Assembly (NCBI RefSeq): GCF_051106095.1
Contig: NC_135791.1
Span: 9,396,001-9,460,000, forward strand
Direction of reading: 5' to 3'
Source: Pogona vitticeps
Taxonomy: Eukaryota; Chordata; Lepidosauria; Squamata; Agamidae
DNA length: 64,000 bases
The stretch's first letter is position 1. Each line of letters starts with the position of its first letter. A program made the position numbers and the translations under genes. The notes below the pieces were generated by a model, which ran no database searches, was not told the origin of the DNA, and saw only the letters and a program-made list of their open reading frames with translations. Of the stretch, positions 22,771-33,652 are shown piece after piece.

Positions 22771-24391
22771 AGCAAAGAATACATAGTAGTATGGTCTCTG
22801 AATGTATGGCTTCGTCACTGATATTTTGACAACTGCTCCCAAAACATAAAACCAAAATACAAATCTGTGTATGCACCATGTGCCTTGGCTATGGGAGGGG
22901 AAAAAAACCATTGCAACTTGGATTCAAGCTGCAAAATGTCTTGGGATAGCTCTCCTGAAAAGGCATTGAGGCTCCCTGGTATTCCTTATCATGACTTGTG
23001 CTGCAAAATACCCAAATGTGGCTAATGGCATAGAAAAATTCCAGTTGGCCTGCATCTGGAAGTGGGGAGGCAGAAGGGACATGAGCAGAGCTACCCGCAG
23101 GCTGATGTCACTGCTGCTCATGAATGACTCAACCACGAGTGGACTGGGAGTGGCGCGGGTGTCGAGCTGGCTTTGCGGTGTGTCAGTCTGCTGAGACTAG
23201 AAAAGCTGTAGGTAGTGGGAGAGGACGGGTTCAAAGCTACTCTCTGTACAGGGAAGCGGGAGAGCAAGTTGCTTTTTTTTTTTAAAAAGGCAACCCAAAG
23301 AGCTTATTTTCCACAGAGGCCCAAATTGTTAAAGAGTTATCAGTGGAGGCAGAAGCTCCTGGCGGTTTCTTGTCTGCATGCGGAGTGCAAGCTCCTAAGG
23401 GAAAGGATTAGAGGGATTATATTATTATTGGTTATCGCTGAAAGGGGATGGGGGACAGCAAAGAAGAAACCTCTGTGGCTGGGAATTCTGCCTAATCGGA
23501 GCTGTTATTAGCTCTTCTCCCCCAGTTCACTCCGCCGAGCTCCAGCAGGCTTCCTCGGCTCTGCCCTGACTTCCAGTAACTCACCGTTTGGGGAAGGTTA
23601 ATCACTGAGCCACAATAGCCACCCACTTGGCTAGCAAATTTGGTGTCGCAGAGCAAAAAAAAAAATCGCTTTCCTAAGCTCTGCAGTAATGGCAGGTTAT
23701 GTTAAAAGGAAGGAAAGGAGAGGAGGAAAAAAACGTATCAAGGAAACCAGGACCAGATACAAACATAAGCCAGGGAGGCCTGATAAATTTGGCTTTGTTG
23801 CTCATCCAGTTTGCTCCTCTAGAACTGAAGGCAGATGCAAACACTGTTTGTAATCAGAGATGTGTTTGAGAAGACGCACACGTTTTAAAAATGAGTATGG
23901 AAAAATGGAAACACCTGAAAAATGTGCCAAAACTTTCTTCAGTCCATGGGTGGGTGGGTACCTTTTGAAAATATACACAAAAATGTGAGAAATTAAAAGA
24001 AGTGCATCTAGGTTGCCAATCGTCAAGAGAATATTATTAACAGTAAATCATCAGTATCACTAGCAATAAGTTTCTCTTGCCTATCGAGCTGAAGGGAAGC
24101 AGACCTTGCTATCTGCCGTGGGTCCAAAGATCACCTGCTTCCCGAAAGGAAACATATTTTTTTCTTATATCTTTCCTATCCAACTGCCAGCCAGCATGAC
24201 CACTGAGCATGGTCCACGTGGACACTGCCATTTGGTATGAACCAAACCCTACCAACAGTGATCCATATGTCGATCTATCTGCCAGTCTAGGTGGGTTCTA
24301 AGGTACGATGAAAAGGGTACCAGCAGGCTCATGAAAGCTGTAGGAATATAACTCCTTCTCTTTCTCTCTTTAGCCTAATGTGCTCAGGACA
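22771..24391. other. Unannotated stretch
   Basis: No repeat or exon can be supported. Frames at 22924-23194 and 23215-23511 have no recognisable domains. Confidence 0.3.
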
Positions 24392-24441
24392 GGGTGGGCA
24401 ACATGTGGCCCTCCAGATGCAGCTGGACTGCAATTCCCAGA
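24392..24441. mobile_element. Left arm of a CAGGGTGGGCAAC hAT MITE
   Basis: CAGGGTGGGCAACATGTGGC, CCTCCAGATGCAGCTGGACT and GCAATTCCCAGAAGCC follow the usual left arm of this squamate MITE. The right arm is missing. Confidence 0.55.
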
Positions 24442-24611
24442 AGCCATAACCAGAAGCAGTGCCCTTATCTTCTAATGGGTGATCTCAGAGATTTGCCAAC
24501 AGAGCATGCAAAGAACTGGTGGCAGAAGGGTTCAAAAAGAGATGAAGGGCCAAGCTACCAGAGGGCTAAACTGCTTAACAATCCAGGGACACCTACAATT
24601 CTTGACATAAA

Positions 24612-24753
24612 GTTAGGCTACAATAAGGGCAGTCCCAAGTAATTTCCAGCACCACAGGGCTGGGCAAGGTTGTGATTCAGCACAGTTTCAGCTGGCCCAG
24701 TGATGGCTCAACTGGCTTTTGACTGAATTGTCCAATTAGGATTGTAGCCTTAG
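24612..24753. mobile_element. Small MITE with GGCTACAAT termini
   Basis: TTAGGCTACAATAAGG at the left pairs with AGGATTGTAGCCTTAG at the right. The interior has weak complementarity. No clear target duplication is seen. Confidence 0.45.
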
Positions 24754-24774
24754 ACAACTGAAGGCAGTGGCTTG

Positions 24775-24925
24775 CCTTTTCAGTAGAACGGATTGCCTTG
24801 GAAGGCAGTGGAGTCTCTTTCATTGGTGGTTTTTAAACAGAGGTTCAATGACCACCCATTAGGGATGTTTTGGCCAACATTTCCTGCTTTGGCAGGAGGT
24901 TGCGGTCCCTTCCAATTCTGTGCCT
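24775..24925 (+). mobile_element. CR1 LINE 3' fragment, sense
   Basis: The frame 24793-24987 starts within PWKAVESLSLVVFKQRFNDH, the CR1 ORF2 C-terminus (..VVESPSLEVFKxRLD..). Next comes the 3' part that in CR1 reads CTTTGGCAGG-AGGTTG...CCCTTCCAATTCTGTG. It lies head-on to an antisense CR1 piece that starts at about 24960. Confidence 0.65.
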
Positions 24926-24959
24926 CCAGCATTGGAGGTTTATCACCTCCCAAAGTAAT

Positions 24960-25290
24960 TGGTCCCATTGTTGTACTGCTCCAATAGTTAAGAAGTTTTT
25001 CCTGATATTCAGTCAAAATCTGTCTTCCTGTATTATGTTCTGTCCTACGCTTTGGGATGATCGAGAACAGATCCTGGCCCTCCTCTGTATATACTTTCTC
25101 CTCTGTAAATACTCTGTATATACTTTCTCCTCTGTAAATACTTTCAAGTATTTGAAAAGTGCTATTTAATCTCCCCTCAATCTTCTTTTTTTCTCCAGAC
25201 TAAACATGGCCAGTTCTTTCAGTCCTTCATCATAGGGCTTGGTTTCCGGTCTCCTGCTCATCCTTGTTGCCCTCCTTTGATCCTATTCCA
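24960..25290 (-). mobile_element. CR1 LINE fragment, antisense
   Basis: Typical antisense CR1 phrases appear in order: AAGAAGTTTTTCCTGATATT, CTCCTCTGTATATAC, ATTTGAAAAGTGCTATTTAA, CTCCCCTCAATCTTC, TCTCCAGACTAAACATGGCC and TTGTTGCCCTCCTTTGATCC. These encode, on the other strand, the ..FSLEKRRLRGDL.. region of ORF2. A 29-bp tandem duplication interrupts it. Confidence 0.75.
25084..25141. repeat. Perfect 29-bp tandem duplication inside CR1
   Basis: Units 25084-25112 and 25113-25141 are identical (start TCTGTATATACTTTCTCCTC). The duplication arose after the CR1 insertion. Confidence 0.95.
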
Positions 25291-25726
25291 GTTTTAACTA
25301 ATAGCACTTTAAAGGTAACTTTCCAAGCCCTGCAGATGATTGCTCCCAGACCAGAACCATCCTCCAAACCACGAGCAACGAACAGGGGAAGCTATAGAAG
25401 CATTGCAACAAGTAAAGTTGTCCCTCTCTTTCCAACTCCATGTATGAAAAGCTACATTTGTTGAATGGTTCCAGTTCATGCAGCTTATTCATAGCAGTGA
25501 GGAAGGGCTGGAGAATGGACAGCCTTAGGTATGTAGGGCCCTCCTGTAGGGCCTTCTCTTCTAGGATTATTGAGGGTGGGGTGAACAGCCTTCTGCAGTG
25601 TGAGCCAGCCTCTGCAACTCTCAACTTGATTCCAACCACTTTTATATACAACAGAAGAAATAAGCCCTACAAGCAATGAGTAATTAAATGCACCACATGT
25701 GGACAAAGCAAAACTGAAACTATAAT
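25291..25726. other. Unannotated stretch
   Basis: No repeat or exon is supported. Minus-strand frames here run into the palindromic MITE at 25735. Confidence 0.3.
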
Positions 25727-25734
25727 GCTTAAAG

Positions 25735-25870
25735 CAGTGGTCCCCAACCTTGGGCCTCCAGATGTTCTTGGACTTTAACTCCCAGAAATCCTGGCTAGCA
25801 GAGGTAGTGGTGAAGGCTTCTGGGAGTTGTAGTCCAAGAACATCAGGAGGCTCAAGGTTGGGGACCACTG
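25735..25870. mobile_element. Palindromic hAT MITE, copy 3 (136 bp)
   Basis: The ends are CAGTGGTCCCCAACCTTGGG and CAAGGTTGGGGACCACTG, with long complementary arms. A perfect 8-bp duplication, GCTTAAAG, flanks it (25727-25734 and 25871-25878). Of the four copies, this one is closest to the common sequence. Confidence 0.93.
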
Positions 25871-25878
25871 GCTTAAAG

Positions 25879-26324
25879 GTAGGAACAGCTGCTCCTAATA
25901 CAGAGTTAGAGGTTGGGCCCATGCAGAGGGAGTTGTGCAGGGGATCAGGGCTCCTGGATTTCAGGCATGGATCTTTCTTAGCTCCGCCTGGAAATATGAA
26001 GGATCACGCCCAGGATCAATCAAGGAGCAGTCTTTCTTTAAAATGTCCAAGTGACTCTCCAGTCCTCGTCGTGGTTCTGAATCAAGGGTTGATTTAAACG
26101 GAATCATTGGAATATAATCTGCCTTATATGAGTGGTGGTCTCTGGTCTTGGGGCCCGATTTCCAAATTTTCAGGCATGGATCTTTCCCAATCCTGTAGAG
26201 AGATACCAGGATCTTGACCTGCAAACTTGAAAATAAAAGACTTAAAAGAAACAAAAGAAAAAACAAGGTAAGCTGCTTGATAAGAACCCATATGCTTCCT
26301 GCTGGCAGAGCAGAGGAAGAAACT
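25879..26324. other. Unannotated stretch with a short dispersed duplication
   Basis: The phrase TTTCAGGCATGGATCTTTC occurs twice, at about 25960 and 26168, suggesting an old local duplication. No exon or known repeat is seen. Confidence 0.35.
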
Positions 26325-26332
26325 GTCTAGGC

Positions 26333-26470
26333 CGGTGGTTCCCAACCTTGAGTAACTCAAGTGTCCTTGCAATGCAGCTCCCAGAAACCCTGGGCAGCAC
26401 AGCCTGTGGTGAAGGCTTCTGGGATTTTTTCTCCAAGAGCACATAGGTTACCCAAGGTTGGGAACCACTG
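26333..26470. mobile_element. Palindromic hAT MITE, diverged copy 4
   Basis: The ends CGGTGGTTCCCAACCTTG and CAAGGTTGGGAACCACTG match the family, but the interior (GAGTAACTCAAGTGTCC) differs, so it is an older or separate subfamily. Flanks GTCTAGGC and GTTTAGAC match at six of eight positions. Confidence 0.8.
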
Positions 26471-26584
26471 GTTTAGACCGTAGGTGGGCAACCTCAGCTC
26501 AACCAAGGGCCATTTGGCACAGCCAGATTTTATACTTGTACATCCAGCTTTCTTTACTGCACACTTACTTAGCTACCAACCAAA

Positions 26585-27226
26585 CAGATCAACAACACAT
26601 GAACAACGCGCTCTACGTGGGGCTACCTTTGAGGCTGATATGGAAACTTGGTGCAGAATGCAGCAGCCAGACTCCTCACCAGAGGGAGAAAATATCATCA
26701 CATCTCTCCCATCCTGGCTAGACTGCACTGGCTGCCCATTCGTTTCCGTATCGACTTCAAAGTTTTAATGCTCACTTACAAGGCCCTAAACGGTTTGGGA
26801 CCTCGATACTTGGCGGAACGCCTTCACCCACCAAGTTCTACCCGAACCACCCGCACGAGCCAGGAGGTGAGGCTAAGGAGCCTGACGCCGAGGGAGGCCC
26901 GGAGGGAGAAGACAAGAAACCGGGCCTTCTCGGCGGTGGCTCCTCGCCTTTGGAACAATCTCCCTCCTGAGATTCGCGCGGCCCCTTCGCTGGGTACATT
27001 CAAAACTCAACTAAAAACATGGCTCTATGTCAAGGCCTTCCCTCCTGCCAGCTTCTAAGCTAATTTAAATTATTTCTCTCTTCTTTTCCTATTTATTATT
27101 TATGATTATTATGTTCTGTTATTGATATTTTGGACTTATGTTATTATAATTGTATACTTTCTGTGTTAGCCGCTCAGAGTGGTACCGACTTACCAGATGG
27201 GCGGGATATAAATCAAATAAATAAAT
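26585..27226 (+). mobile_element. L2 LINE 3' end with readable ORF2 C-terminus
   Basis: The reading NNALYVGLPLRLIWKL (frame of 26458-26721) continues after a frame shift into frame 26648-27058: QNAAARLLTRGRKYHH, LHWLPIRFRIDFKVLMLTY, KALNGLGPRYLAERL, NRAFSAVAPRLWNNLPPEI and FKTQLKTWLY. This is the C-terminal half of an L2 ORF2 protein, past the RT catalytic core. A stop, a short UTR and the terminus GGGCGGGATATAAATCAAAT with an AAAT tail follow. The readable C-terminus and single frame break near 26650 make it one of the younger LINE copies here. The RT core and endonuclease are missing through 5' truncation. Confidence 0.88.
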
Positions 27227-27281
27227 AAATAAATAAATAAACAAACAAACAAACAAACAAACAAACAAACAAACAAACAAA

Positions 27282-27344
<63 letters not shown>

Positions 27345-27346
27345 AT
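27214..27346. repeat. (AAAT)n(AAAC)n(AAAT)n microsatellite
   Basis: AAAT units change to about ten AAAC units and back to AAAT. It grew from the tail of the L2 at 26585. Confidence 0.95.
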
Positions 27347-29557
27347 ATACAACTGCATCCAACATATGAAAGAGAGGGAAAGGGCACTCAGCAAAGAGGG
27401 GAGGCTCTCACTGAATTCAAAAGCTGGAAGGAACGATTGGTTAGTGCTGGATAGACAATCACCCAGAAACATCCCTCCCAGTCACTCAAACCACAGACAG
27501 CATGTAAGATGGCAAACAAAACTCCCAACTGCCCTTGTATTGCACTAGTGTCAGTGCTGCACGGAACTTTGCTGGAACCTCGGATGTAGCAGTGCTAAAT
27601 AACACTGAAAATAGATTTAACTCACGTTTCCTTAGGCATAGTTCTTTAGACTTCTCTTGAAAACGTCTGAGAAAGCTAATGCATTCCCAGGCATGCATTG
27701 TTTCATGTGTCTGCTGCTTGAGTTTCGGGGACGGGTCTAGGTCATCAGTCCACAGTTCTGCTCCCCACTTACCAAGCAAGCCTGTGAAAGGGTAGATCAT
27801 CCTCTTGCACAACCTTGCCTGAACACATGGTCTCTTTTGCAGGCATTGCTACAAGAGCAAACACTTCTTCTTCTCTCCTCTACCTCTGCTGTGACTCCTT
27901 GCAGAAATATTGCTAGGTGAGTACTCCTAGTAAGAGCAGATGGCAAGAGAAGAAAAATAAACTGTCTTAGTACTTTCACTGAGATCCTTTCCCATGTCCT
28001 CTTGCCATGTGGCCTGGCAGAGTTTGGCAAGACAGGATTCCTCTCTCAAACACATGTACCACACCTGATCTTTCTGTATCTCTCCTGATTATCATGATCT
28101 CGTTTGCCATTTCCCCCTCACTGCACAAAAGCAGCTTTCTCACCAGAAGTGCACGAACAGCACAACGCCAACATACAATGTTGTCCTGTTCTTCCCAGGC
28201 CTTGAGAAAAATCTGTCGCTGTGCTTTTTCTCTGTGAATCAACTTTGTCTAAGCATTCTCGGCCCTGACGTTCTAGCTACCTGCCCTGTTTAGTGCTGTA
28301 GTGTCTCCCAAGGTTTATTTTTTTTTTTAAAAAAAAATCACAGCCAGAGATTCTTTGTAAATCAGGCAAACTGGCTCGCCTTTGCATTCTACAGAGAAAT
28401 AATCATTTTTCCAAGAATCCTGAAATACGGCACTCCTGTGCTATTTTTTTCTCTCTTTACAAGTGGTATTCTAGCACCCATCTGTTCTTTGGCAGATAAG
28501 GCCAGGTGGGTCATCAGCTTTAATTTATATCTTTCCAATTTAAAAAAATATATATTTTAACGATTGTCTCCTCAGTAATATATTTCCCTACCATGTGAAA
28601 TAACTTATTAACTAAGAGCATGTGACGCATAGCTAATTAGAAGATTGATAACCTTATAACTTTTATTTTAAATATTTCTCCTTTCAAAGTCATTCAAAAT
28701 AATTTATTTGGATTTAGTTAACAATCATTCACCTTTTAAAAAATATTATTAATTTGAAATATGCATGATCAGCTCTTGCACTGGCTTTTAGAAGCCACCG
28801 AGAAAAGCCAACTGGAGTAACATCCCGGCCATAAGAGCAACCCAGTTCTCTGATCGTGCGATGCACAAACTGCCACCTAACCAAGAGGACATGGAGAGAG
28901 AAAAAGGGTCCGCCATGGAAGAATAGCAGAGATACTCAAAATGTCCTAGGACAATGAAGATTCTTAATGTGGTTTTACACTGTTTCATTAAGCAATAAAA
29001 TATCAATCAACTGTAAACTATTTAGATGATGGCATCATGCTTTAACCAGGAAGGGGGGGGGGAAAACCCCACTGTGGAGCTGCAGACGCTGCAGGAAAGC
29101 TACGCAGCTAATTTTTGCAACCCCCAGATGGTAGAATGGCTTGTTGCAGTGGGGGGAGAGAGGCTGCACATTGTCCACTCCTGAGAAAGTAGGGATGAAT
29201 TGGGTTTTTTTTGGGGGGGGGGATTATCCACCATGGGACGTTAAATTTACAGAAATGTGCTTGAAGTTAAATTTAAAAGGCCCATCTCTCCATTCTCATT
29301 CTCGTTAATTTGTCCCTTCCCCTGCCTACACACCAAGAGCCCAATCCTGACTCGGCACAGAGGACGTGACTGCAACAGGGGAACGGCTGTCCAAGACATC
29401 CCAAATAAAGGATGACAAAGCAGAGTGAGGCCATAGGAGGCAAGGCAGGCCTTTGCTGGGCTACTGCAGAAGGTCCCACCAGGTCCAGAAACAGAGCTGT
29501 CCTCTGCCTGGTGCAGAAGACTTCAGAAGCCTTGAAGGCTAGCAGTGGCCGGACTGT
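27347..29557. other. Long repeat-free stretch
   Basis: No exon or repeat is recognised over about 2.2 kb. The part at 28330-28790 is AT-rich with several TAAT/ATTA motifs and could be conserved regulatory DNA. G-runs occur at about 29050 and 29212. Confidence 0.3.
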
Positions 29558-29564
29558 TGCTGTT

Positions 29565-29897
29565 AGGTAAAGGTTCCCCTTGACATTTAGTCCAGTCGTG
29601 CCCGACTCTAGGGCGCGGTGCTCATCCCCGTCTCCAAGCCGTAAAGCCAGTGTTTGTCCGAAGACAGTTTCCGTGGTCACGTGGCCAGCACGACTAGACA
29701 CAGAACGCCATGACCTTCCCAGTGTGGTGGTACCTATTTATCTACTCACATTTACATGCTTTCGAACTGCTAGGTTGGCAGGAGCTGGGACAAAGCGACG
29801 GGAGCTCACTCTGTCGTGTGTGGATTCAATCTTACGAAGGCTGGTCTTGCAGCACAGAGGCTTCTGCAGGTTAACCCGCAGCTCCACCACATCCCTC
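29565..29897 (-). mobile_element. Bov-B-tailed tRNA SINE (Sauria type), copy 1
   Basis: On the minus strand it starts with a tRNA-like head (GTGGAGCTGCGGGTTAACC; B-box region GATTGAATCCA), continues through TCGAAAGCATGTAAATG and GGCCACGTGACCACGGAAAC, and ends GGGCACGACTGGACTAAATG ... ACCTTTACCT. The AGTCG-GCACGACT part matches the Bov-B 3' end (compare 37205-37230), so Bov-B enzymes can copy it. The 7-bp flank CTGTTAG repeats at 29558-29564/5 and 29898-29904. Confidence 0.88.
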
Positions 29898-29953
29898 CTG
29901 TTAGTCCTGCACAAAACCTATAGTTCTGCTGTTAGTCCTGCACAAAACCTATA
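29898..29953. repeat. 31-bp tandem duplication
   Basis: CTGTTAGTCCTGCACAAAAC with CTATA repeats at 29898 and 29929, directly next to the SINE. The second unit is cut short at 25 bp. Confidence 0.85.
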
Positions 29954-30353
29954 CATGTGCTCTCATGGGTCTGAGAGGATCTCGGCTCCTACAGCTGCGC
30001 CTGTCTCAAATCATATTGATTTGGAAGCCTTTCTGGCTTAACATTTGAATCATTTATCAGTGATCTAGTCATTGCCTTGTTATGCAGCCACTGGCTCCTA
30101 GAAGGTGTGTGTGTGGGGGGGGGGGGGTGACAGGGGCTGAACTTGGAAGGATTTTTCTGAGTCCAAGGAGCCTGACGGCCCAGCGTCCTCTGGCCTGGAA
30201 GGTCCCAGACATGAGAAGCAGGACTCCCCAAACAGCTGGTGAGGTGCACTCTGAGGGTCAAATCAGACTCTACGGCAGAGTTGTGACTCCCAAGGCGGTC
30301 ACAAAGTGTCTTATGGGGGTGGGGGACTGTGAGTCTCCTTGTATGTATTGCAA
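29954..30353. other. Unannotated stretch
   Basis: No repeat or exon beyond a G-run at about 30113-30127. Confidence 0.3.
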
Positions 30354-30698
30354 AGGTAAAGGTAAAGGTTCCCCTTGACAATTTTTGTCCAGTCGTGTTC
30401 GACTCTAGGGGGCGGTGCTCATCCCTGTTTCCAAGCCATAGAGCCAGCGTTTTGTCCGAAGACAATCTTCCGTGGTCACATGGCCAGTGCGACTTAGACA
30501 CGGAACGCTGTTACCTTCCCACCGAGGTGGTCCCTATTTATCCACTTGCATTTGCATGCTTTCGAACCGCTAGGTTGGCGGGAGCTGGGACAAGCGACGG
30601 GAGCTCACTCCGTCGCATGGATTCGATCTTACGACTGTTGGTCTTCTGACCCTGCAGCACAGGCTTCTGCGGTTTAGCCCGCAGCGTCACCACGTCCC
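30354..30698 (-). mobile_element. Bov-B-tailed tRNA SINE, copy 2
   Basis: The full-length layout is as at 29565, with a doubled GGTAAA unit at its 3' end (plus-strand start AGGTAAAGGTAAAGG). Frames of about 100 aa that cross it are accidental. Confidence 0.88.
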
Positions 30699-31612
30699 AC
30701 ATTAAAAAATTTCTTCCTTGACCCTTCAGAATGGGATACTAAAGTTAGTGTGCCTGTGTGTGTATCAGAAACAGGCCCTTATGGGGGAGAAAGAAGCCTC
30801 TACTTTCTGAAAAAGGATGAGTTTGTCCCATTAAAAATGCCTTTTAATGCAAACGAGGGGTTGGGGGTGTCGCAGGTTACTTGGCCAAGGGGGGGGGTTG
30901 CAACTCGAAAAAGCCTGGGAACCACTGCTCTGCAGTTAGTAATTCATCATTCAATGAAGAAAGCCTTTCGTGTTTCAGGCACGCAGTCCGCATCCTGTTC
31001 TGAGCCCTCGGAATGCAAACTCATTGGCAAGCTACAGAACAGAAAAGCTCCCGAGATTATGATCAGACGGTTTGTGACACTTAAGGAATGCATACAAGGA
31101 GCTGTCTGTAACACCCAGTTTGTTCTTCAGCTTGAGGGAATGGGTGGGTCGCAGACAAAGAACACGGCAGTTATATAGCTCTAACCAATGAGTGGAGGGA
31201 GGTTTTAAACTGCAACCCCCTAAAATTCTCTAGCCCAGCAACTGAGGACCTCAGAAAAGTGGGGAGGGATATATCGTTTGTCCTTTCTGGAATATTGCTT
31301 TGTCCCAAAGAAGGCACTAGATGGAATCCCAAACCTATCTTCTTTTTAGTGTCAGAGCACTTTATACCTCCATATGTCTTCCATGGCAAACTCCACCAAG
31401 AAACTGAGAAAGAACAAGGATTAGTTGGGAAGAAAGAGTACTTTCCAAACCACATTGGTGCTGCTGTCCCCAAACAATGGCGCTTTCACAACCCCACCTC
31501 CCTGCTCATTCAAAAATCCCATCCCCTCATTCATCATCACCACCCCTACCACCCTATTGCACTTATTTCTGAGCATTGCTGGTACATAAGGGGCAGGTCA
31601 AAGGGTCAAGCC
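30699..31612. other. Mostly unannotated; MITE end at about 30890-30935
   Basis: The phrase TGCAACTCGAAAAAGCC followed by TGGGAACCACTG near 30897-30935 is a right-end phrase of a CAGTGGTTCCCA-type hAT element; its left end is not seen. The rest shows no exon or repeat. Confidence 0.35.
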
Positions 31613-31620
31613 TACAAATT

Positions 31621-31971
31621 AGGTAAAGGTAAAGGCTCCCCTTGACAATTTTTGTCTAGTCATGTTCGACTCTAGGGGGCGGTGCTCATCCCCGTTTCCA
31701 AGCCATAGAGCCAGCGTTTTGTCCGAAGACAATCTTTCCGTGGTCACATGGCCAGTGCGACTTAGACACGGAACGCTGTTACCTTCCCACCGAAGTGGTC
31801 CCTATTTATCTACTCGCATTTGCATGCTTTCGAACCGCTAGGTTGGCAGGAGCTGGGACAAGCAAAGGGGGCTCACTCCATTGCGTGGATTCGATCTTAC
31901 GACTGCTTGGTCTTCTGACCCTGCAGCATAGGTTTCTGAGGTTTAGCCCGCAGCGCCACCACGTCCCTTGT
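31621..31971 (-). mobile_element. Bov-B-tailed tRNA SINE, copy 3
   Basis: Same structure as copies 1 and 2. A perfect 11-bp target duplication, TACAAATTAGG, lies at 31613-31623 and 31972-31982, overlapping the start of the element by up to three bases. The intact duplication marks a fairly recent insertion. Confidence 0.93.
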
Positions 31972-31982
31972 TACAAATTAGG

Positions 31983-32230
31983 AGTTAAGTCCTAAGAACC
32001 TGCAAGTGAGACGACATGTTTGCAAAACCACCAATTTTGGAATTTCGGGCAGCAAAATAGCAGCTATTGGCAATTGTTTCAAGTCGGTAGCCAACTATCT
32101 AGGAACAATTCCAGTGGTAGAAATTACTATGGGCATGAGGAGAGTCTGATTTTGCTTCCATATTCTTTTATTCTATTGCCTTAATTGATACTTTGCAATT
32201 GTGTACTTTCTGTACTTTTGAGGCTGCTCA
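31983..32230. other. Unannotated stretch
   Basis: No repeat or exon is recognised. Confidence 0.3.
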
Positions 32231-32272
32231 ATGATGGGATGATGATGATGGTGGTGGTGGTGGTGGTGGTGG

Positions 32273-32305
<33 letters not shown>
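32231..32305. repeat. (GAT)n/(GGT)n microsatellite
   Basis: GATGATGATG changes to GGTGGTGGTG and back to GATGATGATG. Confidence 0.92.
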
Positions 32306-32306
<1 letters not shown>

Positions 32307-32829
32307 GAATACGGCCTCCAGACAGCGCTGAAGGGACAAAATGGCATCCACTGTTGTTTTTGATTTAATATCACAGATTAGCTTATTCCAAGCTTCTTTA
32401 TACCAAACATTTCATTGACAAATCATGCTTTACTTTCCAGTTCTTTGCTATCATTAATCTTGCCTATGTTAATAAGTTTATAATTAATTATTTCCCTGTC
32501 TGATCCCATTGTTCCCTATCAAATATTGATAAAAGCACTCTTCTAGGGCATGCTTCTGTATTTAACTTCAATTATTTCATTCATTTCCTTGAAAACCAGC
32601 CTCCTATATTCTCATTCCCAAAGCAAAAAATAGTATCAAAAAGTATATATATATCTCTTAATTTTAAAAAATAAAGAATTAGACAGATATCAAACTAACA
32701 TTTGTCTTGCTTACCACAACACCCATAATCCTTTGCCATAGACCATGCTGTCTCGGGCTTTATCCAGCAAGGAAAGGTTGAAAACATCTGGAAAGGCAAA
32801 GGCTCTCTACCCTCTCTTGGGGGTTAATG
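32306..32829. other. Unannotated AT-rich stretch
   Basis: No repeat or exon is recognised. Confidence 0.3.
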
Positions 32830-32837
32830 ATGCACAG

Positions 32838-33288
32838 TAGAGAGGGGCACAAGCCAAACCCTGAACCAGAAAAACCTCAGACTGGGCCACTTTATAGTTC
32901 AGCTTATGGTTCAGTTCGAGGATCCCATTTTGCCAAAACGAATGAAGTGCTGAAGAGTTTTCTCCTCAGCGCTTTGTTTTGTTCAGCAAACCCTTCTCCT
33001 ACTGCCCCCATTTGCACCCTACCATACATCAAAGCCGCTGTTTCTTCTGCTGGCGCGGCCGCCACAGCAGGACTAGGCCTGGAGGTGGTGGCGTCATTGT
33101 CAAAAGGAGTTAGGGAGCGGATGGGGGCAGTGGGAGGTTGAGCAGTTTCCCCCAGCATGAACCCAAAAAACAAACGACGAACTGGATAGTGTCTTGGAGG
33201 GTTCATGATAGTTCATGGTTTGTGGGTAGCCACGAACCACAAACCATCATGAATCACTCACTGGTTTTCCAGTTTGTGCACATTTCTA
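32838..33288. mobile_element. TAGAGATG-type hAT element (451 bp)
   Basis: The left end TAGAGAGGGGCACAAGC and right end GTTTGTGCACATTTCTA are inverted. Flanking 8-mers ATGCACAG (32830-32837) and ATGCATAG (33289-33296) differ at one base. The interior contains a second imperfect palindrome (GTTCATGATAGTTCATGGTT ... ACAAACCATCATGAATCA). No transposase is encoded; frames of about 100 aa across it are chance. Confidence 0.82.
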
Positions 33289-33324
33289 ATGCATAGCTTC
33301 CCTCCCCCACCTCCAGACAGCATA

Positions 33325-33640
33325 GGTAAAGGTAAAGTTTCCCCTTGACATTTAGTCCAGTCATGTCTGACTCTAGGGGGCGATGCTCATCCCCGTTCCC
33401 AAGCCATAGAGCCAGCATTTGTCCGTAGATAGTTTCCATAGTCACGTGGCCAGCACGACTAGAACGCCGTTACCTTCCCACCGAGGTGGTACCTATTTAT
33501 CTACTTGCATTTTTACATGCTTTCGAACTTCTAGGTTGACTGGAGCTCACTCCATCATGTGGATTTGATCTTACGATTGCTGGTCTTCTGACCTTGCAGC
33601 ACAGAGGCTTCCGCGGTTTAACCCGCAGCGCCACCACGTC
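33325..33640 (-). mobile_element. Bov-B-tailed tRNA SINE, copy 4
   Basis: Same layout as the other five copies but slightly shorter, lacking some of the central sequence. A perfect 12-bp target duplication, CCAGACAGCATA, flanks it (33313-33324 and 33641-33652). Confidence 0.93.
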
Positions 33641-33652
33641 CCAGACAGCATA

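Noticed and set aside
29580-30501. Frames of 153 and 170 codons
   Set aside because: They read through the Bov-B-tailed SINEs and continue into unrelated flanks.
32904-33206. 100-codon frame on each strand
   Set aside because: Both lie inside the hAT element at 32838-33288 and have no transposase motif.
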